Assembly (NCBI RefSeq): GCF_037976825.1
Contig: NZ_CP150269.1
Coordinates: 4,167,501 to 4,231,500, forward strand
From: Paenibacillus sp. FSL K6-1330
GTDB taxonomy: Bacteria > Bacillota > Bacilli > Paenibacillales > Paenibacillaceae
Direction of reading: 5' to 3'
Length of the DNA stretch: 64,000 bases
Below the pieces are notes generated by a model that saw nothing but the letters and a program-made list of their open reading frames with translations, had not been told where the DNA came from and ran no database searches. Shown in pieces: positions 8,979 through 17,768 of the stretch; positions within the stretch are counted from its first letter, which is position 1; every line of letters starts with the position of its first letter. The translations under genes and the position numbers were made by a program.

Positions 8979-9461
8979 TCAGACCGTCAAATCATTTTCA
9001 GATTTTATATCAATTGCCTCTTGTAGAAGCTTTTGAAGAACTGCAGCAAAAACGGCAATCACCATGGACGCAAAAATCAGTGCCATTCCGATGAGTATGA
9101 TACCTGGGGCATCGTCTTTCTCCGCAATCAGATAGAAGAGTGGCATACCTACCACAAACAAGCTGCTGATTATGGTTGCACAGTATTTTATATTCTTTAG
9201 AACGCGCACGGATAATTCTGAAAAAGCTTTGTTCTTGTCAATATAGCCTATAAGCTTATAAGCCTGATACAAAGCAAAATAAAAAGGTATCGCTGCTGCA
9301 TACAAATCGATGAAAACGAGATATTTCAAATAAGTATGATCTGGATACAATTCTGCAGTGAAATTCGCTATCCTTGGTACCACAAATATACACAATGCAA
9401 GAATTGGGATTCCAATAAGAATAACAGCTATCCTTAGAAAGAGTGTGGATCCACGTTTCAT
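8979..9461 (-). CDS. DUF2975 membrane protein (YoaS-like)
   Basis: This 160-aa protein has four hydrophobic segments and matches the DUF2975 layout. The ATG at 9461 has GAGGTG six bases upstream, better than the GTG at 9470. It is the first gene of a two-gene unit with the XRE regulator. The function of the family is unknown. The AT-rich 80 bp upstream presumably hold the promoter. Confidence 0.83.
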   Translation of the reverse strand: MKRGSTLFLRIAVILIGIPILALCIFVVPRIANFTAELYPDHTYLKYLVFIDLYAAAIPFYFALYQAYKLIGYIDKNKAFSELSVRVLKNIKYCATIISSLFVVGMPLFYLIAEKDDAPGIILIGMALIFASMVIAVFAAVLQKLLQEAIDIKSENDLTV

Positions 9462-9568
9462 TAAAAGCACCTCACTTCATTATTATGAATTTGATTTTAT
9501 CAATAAATTTATCGTTTTACAATAAATATTTACTGTTTATTATTATATTTATATTGATATTAAGATAT

Positions 9569-9595
9569 GAAGGCCTTCCTCAAGGAATGGCCTTC
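9569..9595. other. Stem-loop in the spacer between the DUF2975 and arginase-family genes
   Basis: GAAGGCC and GGCCTTC flank an inner TTCCT/AGGAA pair, giving a long stem. The T-tract is weak on both sides, so whether it terminates transcription is uncertain. Confidence 0.45.
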
Positions 9596-9637
9596 ATTTA
9601 AACGAAATCAATCTGAATCATTGCACTTGCTACCATA

Positions 9638-9664
9638 AAAAAACACACCCTAAAACTAGGGTGC
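9638..9664 (-). terminator. Rho-independent terminator of the arginase-family gene
   Basis: The stem CACCCTA/TAGGGTG with loop AAAC is followed leftward by a run of seven T. It lies 58 bases past the stop codon at 9722. Confidence 0.85.
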
Positions 9665-9721
9665 GGAATGTATTTTCTAAGTATATGCAGTTCGTTGTTC
9701 TATTAAAATACTTTTATAATT

Positions 9722-10636
9722 TTAGTTATTTAAAATGGGTATATCTCCAAGGAGTTTCTTCAAGTTAATGGAGTCCCACGGCAAATGCTCTGTTATACCT
9801 AATCCAACGACATCTGTCGCTTCAGATAATTCTTTAAGCAAACTCACTAGTTGAGGCATTTGCATGGTTCCCTTAGGAGATAAATTAAAGGGTTCTTCAG
9901 GGTTAGCGAATAATAGAGAACGAAATGCCTGTGGATCAAGTACGTCTAAATCAAGGTGAATAGCTAGGTGCTTAATGCCGCTTTCTTTGATCCATTCTTT
10001 TATAGATTCAGTACTGCTCGCTAACTCTTTCGTTCCGGCCGTTCGAATACCAAGTCTTTGAATCATTTCCGTGTCTGGTTCTGTAGGTGCAACACCTAGT
10101 CTTTGAAACGCTTCTGAAATCACTGCAAGTTCTTCTTCTGTAGGAGTCGCTAATCCTGCAATAAAGACATTTTCAGGTTTTAGCGGGATTTTCACATGTT
10201 TTGCAAACTCCTCATCTCCCTCTCCCAAAAGATTCCCGAGAGGTAATGCGTGCCCGTTATCATAGCCGACATAATTGACCAAATCAGAGTGAGCGTCGAT
10301 CCATATTAAACCTAATTCCCCATCGTACCGCTCGTTTAAATAGGCAAAAGGAGCTTGTTCAACTAAGCAATCACCGCCAAACATGACGATGCGATCTGGC
10401 TTATGAGCTTCAATAAGATGATGAGCAGCCTCTAGCTGTTTAAGCAGCTGTTTTCTTCCATTCATTCCATCCTCGTTTTCTAGCGGAGTTCCATCATAAG
10501 TTTGAACCGGTACATGGATAAGGGGCTGATCACTGTCCGGAGCTAGCCAAGCAAGCAACTCGGCTCCAAAAGAGTAGTTCGGGTTGTTTCCCCCTTGCCA
10601 CTGTGGCATTAACAGGCGTATTGTTTTTTTAGTCAT
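9722..10636 (-). CDS. Arginase/agmatinase-family (ureohydrolase) protein
   Basis: This 304-aa ureohydrolase-fold protein has the binuclear manganese motifs DAHSD (D114, H116, D118) and DLDVLDP (D229, D231). The first motif, normally GGDH, reads GGDC (C90), so one metal ligand is histidine-to-cysteine. Family members release urea from arginine, agmatine, formiminoglutamate or similar guanidino compounds; the substrate cannot be assigned here. It is divergent from an HxlR regulator with a dyad between them, which suggests control by that regulator. Whether the enzyme is active with the altered ligand is open. Confidence 0.88.
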   Translation of the reverse strand: MTKKTIRLLMPQWQGGNNPNYSFGAELLAWLAPDSDQPLIHVPVQTYDGTPLENEDGMNGRKQLLKQLEAAHHLIEAHKPDRIVMFGGDCLVEQAPFAYLNERYDGELGLIWIDAHSDLVNYVGYDNGHALPLGNLLGEGDEEFAKHVKIPLKPENVFIAGLATPTEEELAVISEAFQRLGVAPTEPDTEMIQRLGIRTAGTKELASSTESIKEWIKESGIKHLAIHLDLDVLDPQAFRSLLFANPEEPFNLSPKGTMQMPQLVSLLKELSEATDVVGLGITEHLPWDSINLKKLLGDIPILNN

Positions 10637-10694
10637 TTGTTTCTCTCCTTTACATCAAAGTAAGGTTAGTATAGACTGAGCACAAATAAAAAAA

Positions 10695-10721
10695 TAGTAC
10701 GCACAATTATGATAGGTACTA
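10695..10721. promoter_or_regulatory. Candidate HxlR operator
   Basis: A perfect dyad TAGTAC-N15-GTACTA sits in the divergent promoter region between the arginase-family gene and the HxlR gene. HxlR/YodB-type proteins bind such dyads close to their own promoter; binding is inferred. Confidence 0.5.
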
Positions 10722-10742
10722 CCCGAAAGGATAGTGTTAAGT

Positions 10743-11084
10743 ATGAGTATGGCTGAATTTAAAGGTAAAGTTAAAAATGTTCAAGATACACCTTTTGGAT
10801 ATACCATTTCAATTATTGGTGGTAAATGGAAAATGGTTATTATGTACCTTTTGGCAGAAAACCAAACCGTTCGCTTTAATGATCTGAAAAGACAAATAGG
10901 AGCAATCACTTACAAAACATTGAGCTCACAGCTCAAAGAATTGGAAGCTGACGGCCTGGTGTCATGCAAAGAGTATCCTCAAGTTCCGCCAAAAGTCGAG
11001 TACAGTCTTACAGATAAAGCGGAAACGCTATTACCCATCTTGGAACAGTTATGTGAGTGGGGAGCAAAAAACCAACACCATTAA
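10743..11084 (+). CDS. HxlR-family winged-helix regulator
   Basis: This 113-aa HxlR-type winged helix has the signature IIGGKWKMVIMYLL, then FNDLKRQIGAITYKTLSSQL and the wing YPQVPPKVEYSLT. The ATG at 10743 is preferred, with AAAGGA 11 bases upstream; a GTG at 10734 lies too close to that site. The redox-sensing cysteine near the N-terminus of YodB-type members is absent here, and the only cysteines are in the wing region and near the C-terminus. It probably represses or activates the divergent arginase-family gene. Confidence 0.88.
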   Translation: MSMAEFKGKVKNVQDTPFGYTISIIGGKWKMVIMYLLAENQTVRFNDLKRQIGAITYKTLSSQLKELEADGLVSCKEYPQVPPKVEYSLTDKAETLLPILEQLCEWGAKNQHH

Positions 11085-11101
11085 GCCCAGCAAAAATAAA
11101 A

Positions 11102-11141
11102 AAATGGCGATCCCAGGGAGTTCATCCCTGTACCGCCATTT
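11102..11141. repeat. Hairpin element, copy 1 of 3
   Basis: A 40-bp imperfect palindrome begins AAATGGCG and ends CCGCCATTT, with an inner stem CAGGGA/TCCCTG. Related copies are at 19299-19338 and 37530-37567. Leftward it is followed by a long T-run, so it can also act as a terminator for the hcp remnant. Confidence 0.8.
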
Positions 11142-11220
11142 CCAAAAGAGTCAATTAAGCGGCTTTAGTCCTGAATTTCTTCAGGGTAAGGCCGTTTAAT
11201 TTAATTTGCCATTTGAATAA

Positions 11221-11540
11221 TTATGACAATGCCAGCCTGGCATTCATGTCTTCCTCCGCCGTTGTAATCAGCTTCAGGCTGAACATGTCGACCAGGATGT
11301 CCAGGACCCCATTGGAGATGAACTCCGGTGGTTTCGGTCCAATTCGGATATCTTGAATGCCCGACTGAATAAGCCCAGCAGAATAGCAACGGCCTTTTGC
11401 TCAAACCAGGACAGCACGATGCTGACGGGCAGCTCATTGACCGTACACCCGAATGCATCGGCCAACGCCAGTGCAATTTTGACGGTGCATTGCCCCAGAT
11501 CGATATAACGAGGAATGCCTGTATCGCCAACGGTGAGGTT
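11221..11540 (-). pseudogene. hcp: Hybrid-cluster protein (hydroxylamine reductase) C-terminal remnant
   Basis: Only about the last 105 codons remain. In the rightmost part one frame reads [20 protein letters not shown] and [18 protein letters not shown], a clear match to the C-terminal part of Hcp. A single-base deletion near 11365 shifts to the next frame, which continues [24 protein letters not shown] and TTAEEDMNARLALS to a TAA at 11221. The catalytic N-terminal three quarters, including the iron-sulphur cysteine ligands, is missing. It lies between a repeat hairpin and the AraC locus and is not expected to make a functional product. Confidence 0.82.
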
Positions 11541-11592
11541 ACGTTTAAGTAAAGAGTAATTATTAGAAATTTAATTTTTAATATTTCTCTGA

Positions 11593-11616
11593 ATTATATC
11601 ATTATAATGATATAAT
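11593..11616 (+). promoter_or_regulatory. Perfect 24-bp palindrome with embedded -10 upstream of the AraC gene
   Basis: A perfect 24-bp palindrome with arms ATTATATCATTA and its complement ends in TATAAT. It lies about 80 bp before the AraC start codon and could be a promoter overlapped by an operator. No clear -35 was found. Confidence 0.5.
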
Positions 11617-11694
11617 GTTTCAAGTAACTTATCGTTTTTGATAAAATCGGATTTCCGCAGACATGAAAGAATGCAATGGAGGATTTTCACCCAA

Positions 11695-14019
11695 ATGACC
11701 ATTCACAAGCTCAGATCATTCATCGTATCCACTTTCCGGATAAACTGGAATCACTTTAAGTCGAAGCTGCTCTTAAGATACGTTCTGTCTTATATTCTGA
11801 TCTTCCTGATTCCCCTGACGGGGGTAACCATTTTCGTTTATGATAGCGCTGTCAACGGACTTCGTTCCGAGATTGAACTATCCAACATTAATCAATTGAA
11901 CCAGGTCAAAATGAACATCGACTCCCGTATCGCAGAGCTTCGGGAGATTTCAGGCCGAATCGCTTATGACAGACGCTTAACTCCTTATATGGTTCGTGAT
12001 TCTTATTACAGGGTGGAAGCCATTCAAGCTTTGGCCAACTATAAGGCGAACAGCAGCATCATTGAAGACATTTTCTTATACTATCATAACGACCCGGTTA
12101 TCTATTCTTACCGCGGCCTAACGAATGTTAACGTTGCGTTCGATTCCTTTTATCGTTATGAGAACTGGAATCTGGAAGATATAATCGTTGCTCTGAACGA
12201 AACGAATCAGATGTTAATACGGCCTGCCGAGAATGTTACAATCAACAGCTCTAGGCAGGAGGCGATGCTGACTATAATCGTACCTATTAAGCCCAATGCT
12301 CCCTATCCCTACGGAAGTGTCATATATATGGTGAAAGAGTCCAACCTTACCGGGGTCATGGATTCCATTCTTAGCGATTTCACCGGGAGCAGCTACATCT
12401 TCAATCAAAATGATGAAGTGCTTACAGCCAACCATCAAGGCGTATCCCTGTCTCAAGAACATCTCGGGACATTGGCTGCGCTTGATGCCGGCATACACAA
12501 TGTCTCCCTGAAGAATGACAAGTACTCCGTCGTATCCGTCAAATCCGGGGAGAATGGCTGGAACTACATGACCATCATGCCAAGCTACCAGTTCTTCAGC
12601 CGGGTCGCTCATGTACAGACGCTCATTCTCATGGTGTTTGGCATCGCAGTCGTAACCGGAGTGCTCGCCGCTTTTGTACTGGCTAGACGCCAATATCACC
12701 CGATTAAGGACTTGATGGAATTCGCCAAGCTCAGAGTCAACGATACCCCAGAGCCAAGAACGCGCAATGAATGGGATTGGATTCGTCAGACCCTTCACGA
12801 TTACAGTGCCCGTATCGATATGCAAGAACCCTTCGTGCGCAACCAATGCATGCTGCTTCTACTGAAGCACGGCAAGCCGGATGATCCCGAAATCGAGCGA
12901 ATGATCGCCGGAGTCGGACTGGAATCTCCCCAAGAACAAGTCATTTATTTCTGTGTGATTCTGTCCTGGGAAGAAAACGATGCGACCGAGGATGTCCAGA
13001 ATGATCGTCAGCAGGTGCATGAAATTCTCAGCCATGTTGAACCATCAGGGCTTCATGCGAATATTTACGGCGTTGAATTCTCAGCCGATAATCAATTTGC
13101 GCTGATCGTATCACTTCCTGACCCTGGTCAAGATTTGCTGAAGCTCCGGATGGAGCAGATCATTCGCGCGGTCCAGGAATTGATCTCCGAGAACACGCGG
13201 CTCGATCCGAGCATGGGCGTAGGTACGCCTTACCGGAGTTTAGGGCAGCTGAACCAATCCTTCATCGAAGCCGCAACCGCACTGGAGCACCGAATGGTTG
13301 GCAGCAGCCGCATCACCTATTTCGACCAATTGGCAGAGCAGAGTCATCCTGTCGCCAAAGGCGTGTGGCTTCCAAGAAAATCGCTGCTCAAGCTGGAGCA
13401 AAGCCTGAAGCAAGGCAACGAGTCGGTGGCTGTGCAGATGATCGCCGAGATGATGGAGACCATCCGGAGCGAACCGCTGCAGATTCATCTGCTGCGCTGC
13501 ATTTGCTTCGATCTGCTGAACGCACTGCTTCGTTCCGCCTCCGAGGTCGGAATGAACGAAGTATTCAGCAATATCTCGGACTATACGTCGTTTGAGACGC
13601 TTGAGGAATTCGAGGACAAGCTGTTGTCGCTGACGACAGAGGTTTGCGAGAAGGTTGAGCGCAACCATGAGCAAGCAGCGCCTAAACTGATCGATGATAT
13701 CGTACATTATGTGAATCAGCAGTTTGCCGACTATACGCTCAGCCTGGAGCATGTTGCCCTTAAATTTTCCGTCTCTACCTCTTACTTAAGCCGCAGCTTC
13801 AAAGAGAAGACCGGGATCAGTTTCTCGCAGTATATCTGGAAGAGGCGCACGGAAGAAGTCATTCGGCTGCTTGTGACGACAAGCGCTCCCCTGAAGGAAA
13901 TCATCGAACAGGTGGGCTACCTGGATGCACCCAATTTCATCCGCAAATTCAAGAAAGAAACCGGGCTTACGCCCGGTCAGTACCGCAAACAACATCACTC
14001 GAATAGGCTGGATATATAA
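11695..14019 (+). CDS. Membrane-anchored AraC-family regulator of sugar uptake
   Basis: This 774-aa regulator has the layout usual beside Lpl-type sugar transporters. There is a membrane segment at about 24-49, an extracytoplasmic sensor domain to about 307, a second membrane segment at about 308-331, a cytosolic linker, and a C-terminal AraC DNA-binding domain at about 670-770 (YTLSLEHVALKFSVSTSYLS and EIIEQVGYLDAPNFIRKF). The ATG at 11695 follows GGAGG by 12 bases; earlier TTG/ATG codons lack a site. It is convergent with the GH130-SBP-permease operon, which it probably activates in response to mannosides. The inducer is inferred from the enzymes. Confidence 0.92.
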   Translation: MTIHKLRSFIVSTFRINWNHFKSKLLLRYVLSYILIFLIPLTGVTIFVYDSAVNGLRSEIELSNINQLNQVKMNIDSRIAELREISGRIAYDRRLTPYMVRDSYYRVEAIQALANYKANSSIIEDIFLYYHNDPVIYSYRGLTNVNVAFDSFYRYENWNLEDIIVALNETNQMLIRPAENVTINSSRQEAMLTIIVPIKPNAPYPYGSVIYMVKESNLTGVMDSILSDFTGSSYIFNQNDEVLTANHQGVSLSQEHLGTLAALDAGIHNVSLKNDKYSVVSVKSGENGWNYMTIMPSYQFFSRVAHVQTLILMVFGIAVVTGVLAAFVLARRQYHPIKDLMEFAKLRVNDTPEPRTRNEWDWIRQTLHDYSARIDMQEPFVRNQCMLLLLKHGKPDDPEIERMIAGVGLESPQEQVIYFCVILSWEENDATEDVQNDRQQVHEILSHVEPSGLHANIYGVEFSADNQFALIVSLPDPGQDLLKLRMEQIIRAVQELISENTRLDPSMGVGTPYRSLGQLNQSFIEAATALEHRMVGSSRITYFDQLAEQSHPVAKGVWLPRKSLLKLEQSLKQGNESVAVQMIAEMMETIRSEPLQIHLLRCICFDLLNALLRSASEVGMNEVFSNISDYTSFETLEEFEDKLLSLTTEVCEKVERNHEQAAPKLIDDIVHYVNQQFADYTLSLEHVALKFSVSTSYLSRSFKEKTGISFSQYIWKRRTEEVIRLLVTTSAPLKEIIEQVGYLDAPNFIRKFKKETGLTPGQYRKQHHSNRLDI

Positions 14020-14023
14020 CAGA

Positions 14024-14059
14024 AGGGCCCTTTAGGAGATCTTGTCTCGAAAGGGCCCT
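14024..14059. terminator. Bidirectional hairpin between araC-type gene and GH130 gene
   Basis: The stem AGGGCCCTTT/AAAGGGCCCT is extended inside by GAGA/TCTC. It lies between convergent genes. The T-tract is modest on both sides. Confidence 0.7.
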
Positions 14060-14080
14060 GATGCTTCTACTTCACTTCAC

Positions 14081-15097
14081 TCACTGCGGTTCGTTCAAGA
14101 TATGCTCTACCAGCTCATCGACCGGCACGGTAGCCAGTGCAATTGCAGTATCGGTCACACCATAATAGATATAGAGCAGGCCGTCTTTGACCACGTTTCC
14201 TGTCGGGAACACCACATTCGGAATTTGATAACCGAATTTCTCATAATATGTTTCCGGTTCCATAATGAAATTCTTAGTTCTTGCTATGACCTTCTCAGGG
14301 TTGTTCAGGTCAAGAAGCATCGCCCCAACACGGTAAACGACCTTATCATCAACGCCGTGGTAAAGGACCAGCCAGCCTTTATCGGTTCGCACAGGTGGCG
14401 TTGCTCCGCCAATTTTCCTGGATTCCCACGCCGTATTCTCGGCCTTGGCCAGAAGCTTCGGCTCTTCCCAATGAACCAGATCCTCTGAGTATGTAATCCA
14501 CATCGCCGCGCTGTCCGTTCCGTAAGCCGCACCCACGTATTCCTCCGGACGGCGCAGCAATACATATTTTCCGTTAATCTTCTCAGGGAACAAAATGTTG
14601 TCACGGTCGTTTATGTCGAGTGGTGTCGTATCTGCAACGAATTCCCAGTCGATCAGATTGTCCGACTTCACAATCGAAGAGCGAGTGAGCCAGTGGCCTT
14701 CCTCCTCTCCCCACCCGTCCGGATATTTCGGAATCGAACGCTCCGGTATGCCCGCTCCTGTCGGATAGTAACTCATGGCGCACGGCCTAAGGGCATAGTT
14801 TAGATAGTACGTGCCGTCAATTTTGACAATCCGCGGGTCCTGGACGCTTCCATATGGAAAGCCCAGCATGTCAGGAGTCACGATCGGCTCGTCTTTTACG
14901 TGCGTAAAATTCACTCCGTCTTCACTCTCCAGCAGTCCCAAAACATTCTTGCAAGGCGTTAGCGAGCCTGCGGTACGCTCGATCATGTAAAACTTGCCGT
15001 TGTCGATAATAACCGCAGGATTGAATACGGTGACTTTACGCCATTCGTACTTCCCCGGAACGACGATCGGATTGTTCGGATGTCTCGTAATTTTCAT
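14081..15097 (-). CDS. GH130-family glycoside phosphorylase
   Basis: This 338-aa five-bladed propeller protein belongs to GH130, whose members phosphorolyse beta-1,4-mannosyl linkages. They release mannose 1-phosphate from mannosyl-glucose, mannooligosaccharides or mannosyl-GlcNAc. The general-acid aspartate lies in GSVQDPRIV (about D107), and phosphate-pocket features such as LLRRPEEYVG and WESRKIGGATPP are visible. It starts at ATG 15097 with GGAGG eight bases upstream. It is the last gene of the operon LplB-LplC-SBP-GH130, so imported oligosaccharide is probably cleaved in the cytosol. Exact substrate specificity is not readable. Confidence 0.9.
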   Translation of the reverse strand: MKITRHPNNPIVVPGKYEWRKVTVFNPAVIIDNGKFYMIERTAGSLTPCKNVLGLLESEDGVNFTHVKDEPIVTPDMLGFPYGSVQDPRIVKIDGTYYLNYALRPCAMSYYPTGAGIPERSIPKYPDGWGEEEGHWLTRSSIVKSDNLIDWEFVADTTPLDINDRDNILFPEKINGKYVLLRRPEEYVGAAYGTDSAAMWITYSEDLVHWEEPKLLAKAENTAWESRKIGGATPPVRTDKGWLVLYHGVDDKVVYRVGAMLLDLNNPEKVIARTKNFIMEPETYYEKFGYQIPNVVFPTGNVVKDGLLYIYYGVTDTAIALATVPVDELVEHILNEPQ

Positions 15098-15173
15098 AGA
15101 CTATGCCTCCACATTTGTATGATATTCAGGATTTAATCAGGCCCACTGGAATTCTGCTAGGCACAATTTATGT

Positions 15174-16787
15174 TTAGTTCGACTTCCAGCGGTCATATGC
15201 ACCTTGGTAGATTTCAACGACCCGATCGGCACCCATTTTCTTCATCGTACTCAGGTAGTTATCCCAATTTGACAATGGTTCTGCTCCGGTAACGAATTTC
15301 GCCTCCATCTGTTGTACATACGTGCTCAGATCAGAGTTCAGACTGTTAATCTCGGTTTGCTCTTCAACGGTAAGAAACAAAGCAGGGAACGGAGGTCTGG
15401 CTCCGCGATCAAGCAGCTTTTCCTTCGTTTCCTTCTCAACCCACAGATCAAAGTCGGTCTTCAATCCTTTATTAATATCGTCCGTGTTGATGGTAGGAGC
15501 CGGAATGCCGTAATTTGGCGTCAAGGTCGCACGGTAATCCTCCATTTCCTTGCCGTCTGGAACAGGCAGATAGCGCTTCACACGATTGGCTTCATCCGTG
15601 TACTCCCACAGCTTGCCTTCAGGTCCTTTGTTGAAAAAGAGCGATCCTTCATAAGAGTAAAGGTAGTCCACCCAACGCATCGATGCTTCAGGGGCAGGAT
15701 TGGTAACCGTGATTGCAAAAGCTCCCGTAGTAATCCCTCTGTTCTTGGCGATGGCCGGCTTGTCTACCAAATCGCTCTTCACCGGAGCGAACATCGGATC
15801 TTTGGTGGACGGTTCTCCCCCTTTGGTCATGTAGGCATGCCAGTCGGAGAACAGGGCCACCTGATTGTTCTGTGCCTTGGCCTTTTTCTGTTCTGCGGTT
15901 TGTGAATAGCTTTCGTGGTCAAGCAGATCCTCTTTCCATAGACGGTTCATATAGACCAGATACTCTCTGAAGCCCTCTTCTATCGGGGTATAATGAACAA
16001 CATCCTCATCATCAACATAAATTTCGTCTTCATAAACGCCGAAAGCGCCAAGAAGCCAAGTACGAATATCCCGAGCATTGGTCGTTGCTGTCGATACGGA
16101 AGAGATCGGGATTTCATCGGCGACACCATTGCCGTTCGGATCTTCTTCTTTTACCCGCTTCAGGAAGGTATAGAGCTCCTCGGTCGTCTCCGGAAGCTTG
16201 TCGATATTCAGGGCCTCCATGAAATCTCCGTTATACCACATCGGGTTGCGATACCAGTGCTGGCTTAAATCGATCGCAGGCAAGGAGTAGATATGCCCAT
16301 CAGGAGCGGTAATGGATTTACGGATCTCGGGAATCTCGTCCATCAGCGCCTTGAAGTTCGGAGCATATTCCTCGATAAGCTCCTCAAGCGGAATCAGAAT
16401 TCCCTGCTCGCCATAGTTCATCTGTTCAGCCGCCGTCAAGCCTGCAGCATAGAAGACATCCGGGTAATCGCCGCTGGCAAATACGAGGTTCTTCTTCGTA
16501 TCAAAGCTATCCTTCGGAGCGTTTAAGTATCGGAAGGAAATGCCCGTCATTTCCTTCATCTGCTGCAGAACGATCATATCCTGCCAGTTCTGAACACCGA
16601 CATCAGGTGCCATCATCGTCAGTGTTAGTGGTTCATTAACAATCGGGAAGCCTTCCTTATTCACTGCGGCTGCTTCTGTTGACTTCGTACCAGTAGTCGT
16701 ATCGCTGGCCGAACTGCATCCGGCGAGCAGAGACAGGGCCGTCATGCCCGTCAACACCAGCTTCCAAGGTTTGCTTGTCATCTTCAT
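15174..16787 (-). CDS. Extracellular sugar-binding lipoprotein of an ABC transporter
   Basis: This 537-aa LplA-like solute-binding protein has a signal peptide and lipobox LAGC (C24), followed by a serine/threonine-rich linker. The ATG at 16787 has AGGGAGG eight bases upstream; the longer frame from 16844 overlaps the permease gene and is rejected. The large size is typical of oligosaccharide binders in Paenibacillus. It is followed by the GH130 gene and preceded by both permeases. No ATPase gene is present; such systems usually borrow a shared MsmX-type ATPase. Confidence 0.93.
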   Translation of the reverse strand: MKMTSKPWKLVLTGMTALSLLAGCSSASDTTTGTKSTEAAAVNKEGFPIVNEPLTLTMMAPDVGVQNWQDMIVLQQMKEMTGISFRYLNAPKDSFDTKKNLVFASGDYPDVFYAAGLTAAEQMNYGEQGILIPLEELIEEYAPNFKALMDEIPEIRKSITAPDGHIYSLPAIDLSQHWYRNPMWYNGDFMEALNIDKLPETTEELYTFLKRVKEEDPNGNGVADEIPISSVSTATTNARDIRTWLLGAFGVYEDEIYVDDEDVVHYTPIEEGFREYLVYMNRLWKEDLLDHESYSQTAEQKKAKAQNNQVALFSDWHAYMTKGGEPSTKDPMFAPVKSDLVDKPAIAKNRGITTGAFAITVTNPAPEASMRWVDYLYSYEGSLFFNKGPEGKLWEYTDEANRVKRYLPVPDGKEMEDYRATLTPNYGIPAPTINTDDINKGLKTDFDLWVEKETKEKLLDRGARPPFPALFLTVEEQTEINSLNSDLSTYVQQMEAKFVTGAEPLSNWDNYLSTMKKMGADRVVEIYQGAYDRWKSN

Positions 16788-16840
16788 CCATGTTTCCTCC
16801 CTTTGAATACTCAAGTTCATATTTTTATAAAACGCTTTCA

Positions 16841-17752
16841 TCATCCTTTTACAGAGCCAATCATGACCCCTTGGACAAAGTATCGCTGTAAAAAAGGATA
16901 GAGAGCCACAATCGGCAGTGTCGATACGACGATAACCCCGTATTTGATCAGTGATGCGGTTTCGGCTTTGGAATTCATTGCCCTGGCGGCATCCCCGCTG
17001 ATTCCCGCGCCGGTCGTCTCCGCCGTCATTTCCTGAAGAACCAGAATCTGCCGTAATACCATCTGCAGAGGGTACTTGCTCTCATCGTTGAGATAGATCA
17101 GAGCCGGAAAATAGCTGTTCCAGTGACTGACCCCGTAAAACAAAGCCATGACTGCGATAATCGGTGCGGACAACGGCAGAATAATGCGGACGAACAGCTT
17201 CAGGTTGGTACAGCCGTCCATGTATGCCGCTTCCTGCAGTTCCTTCGGGATCGTCGTCTGAAAGAACGTCCGGGCAACAATTATATTCCATACCGATGCT
17301 GCTACGGGAAGAATGAGCGCCCCCATCGTGTTGATCAGCCCCAAATTCCGGACTACGAGATACGTTGGCACAAGCCCTCCGGTAAAGAACATCGTGAACA
17401 GAATAAATCCCAAGAACAGTTGACGACCGACTAAATCAGACCTGCTGAGCGCATAGGCTGCAGGCAGAGTTACGGCCAGGTTCAACAGCGTTCCTATCCC
17501 AGTATAGACTATCGTGTTCAGATATCCGTTCCAAATCTTCGGGTTTTCGAAGACCAGCTGGTATCCGGCCAAGGTAATCTCCTTGGGAAACAGCCACATC
17601 GCACCCGAATTCACCTGCTGCGGGCTGCTGATCGATGCGCTGAGAATATAAATAAGCGGATAAAGAACAACAATCAGAGCGATGGATAAATAGATATAGA
17701 CGCTGCCAAGAAATACCTTGTCCCACTTCGATTCCTTCATAGCGGTAACCAA
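16841..17752 (-). CDS. ABC transporter permease, LplC/MalG type
   Basis: This 303-aa permease has six membrane segments and the EAA loop (KELQEAAYMDGCTNLKLF). TTG at 17752 is chosen because GGGGG stands eight bases before it, while the ATG at 17740 has no site. It follows the LplB-type gene by 16 bp. With its partner it forms the membrane channel for the oligosaccharide bound by the lipoprotein. Confidence 0.92.
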   Translation of the reverse strand: MVTAMKESKWDKVFLGSVYIYLSIALIVVLYPLIYILSASISSPQQVNSGAMWLFPKEITLAGYQLVFENPKIWNGYLNTIVYTGIGTLLNLAVTLPAAYALSRSDLVGRQLFLGFILFTMFFTGGLVPTYLVVRNLGLINTMGALILPVAASVWNIIVARTFFQTTIPKELQEAAYMDGCTNLKLFVRIILPLSAPIIAVMALFYGVSHWNSYFPALIYLNDESKYPLQMVLRQILVLQEMTAETTGAGISGDAARAMNSKAETASLIKYGVIVVSTLPIVALYPFLQRYFVQGVMIGSVKG

Positions 17753-17768
17753 TGTACTTTCCCCCTTT

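Noticed and set aside
8629..9036. 135-codon rightward frame
   Set aside because: Mostly antisense to the XRE and DUF2975 genes, which have good ribosome sites and known families.
12214..12846. 210-codon leftward frame
   Set aside because: It is fully antisense to the AraC regulator, without ribosome site or recognisable domain; a codon-bias shadow.
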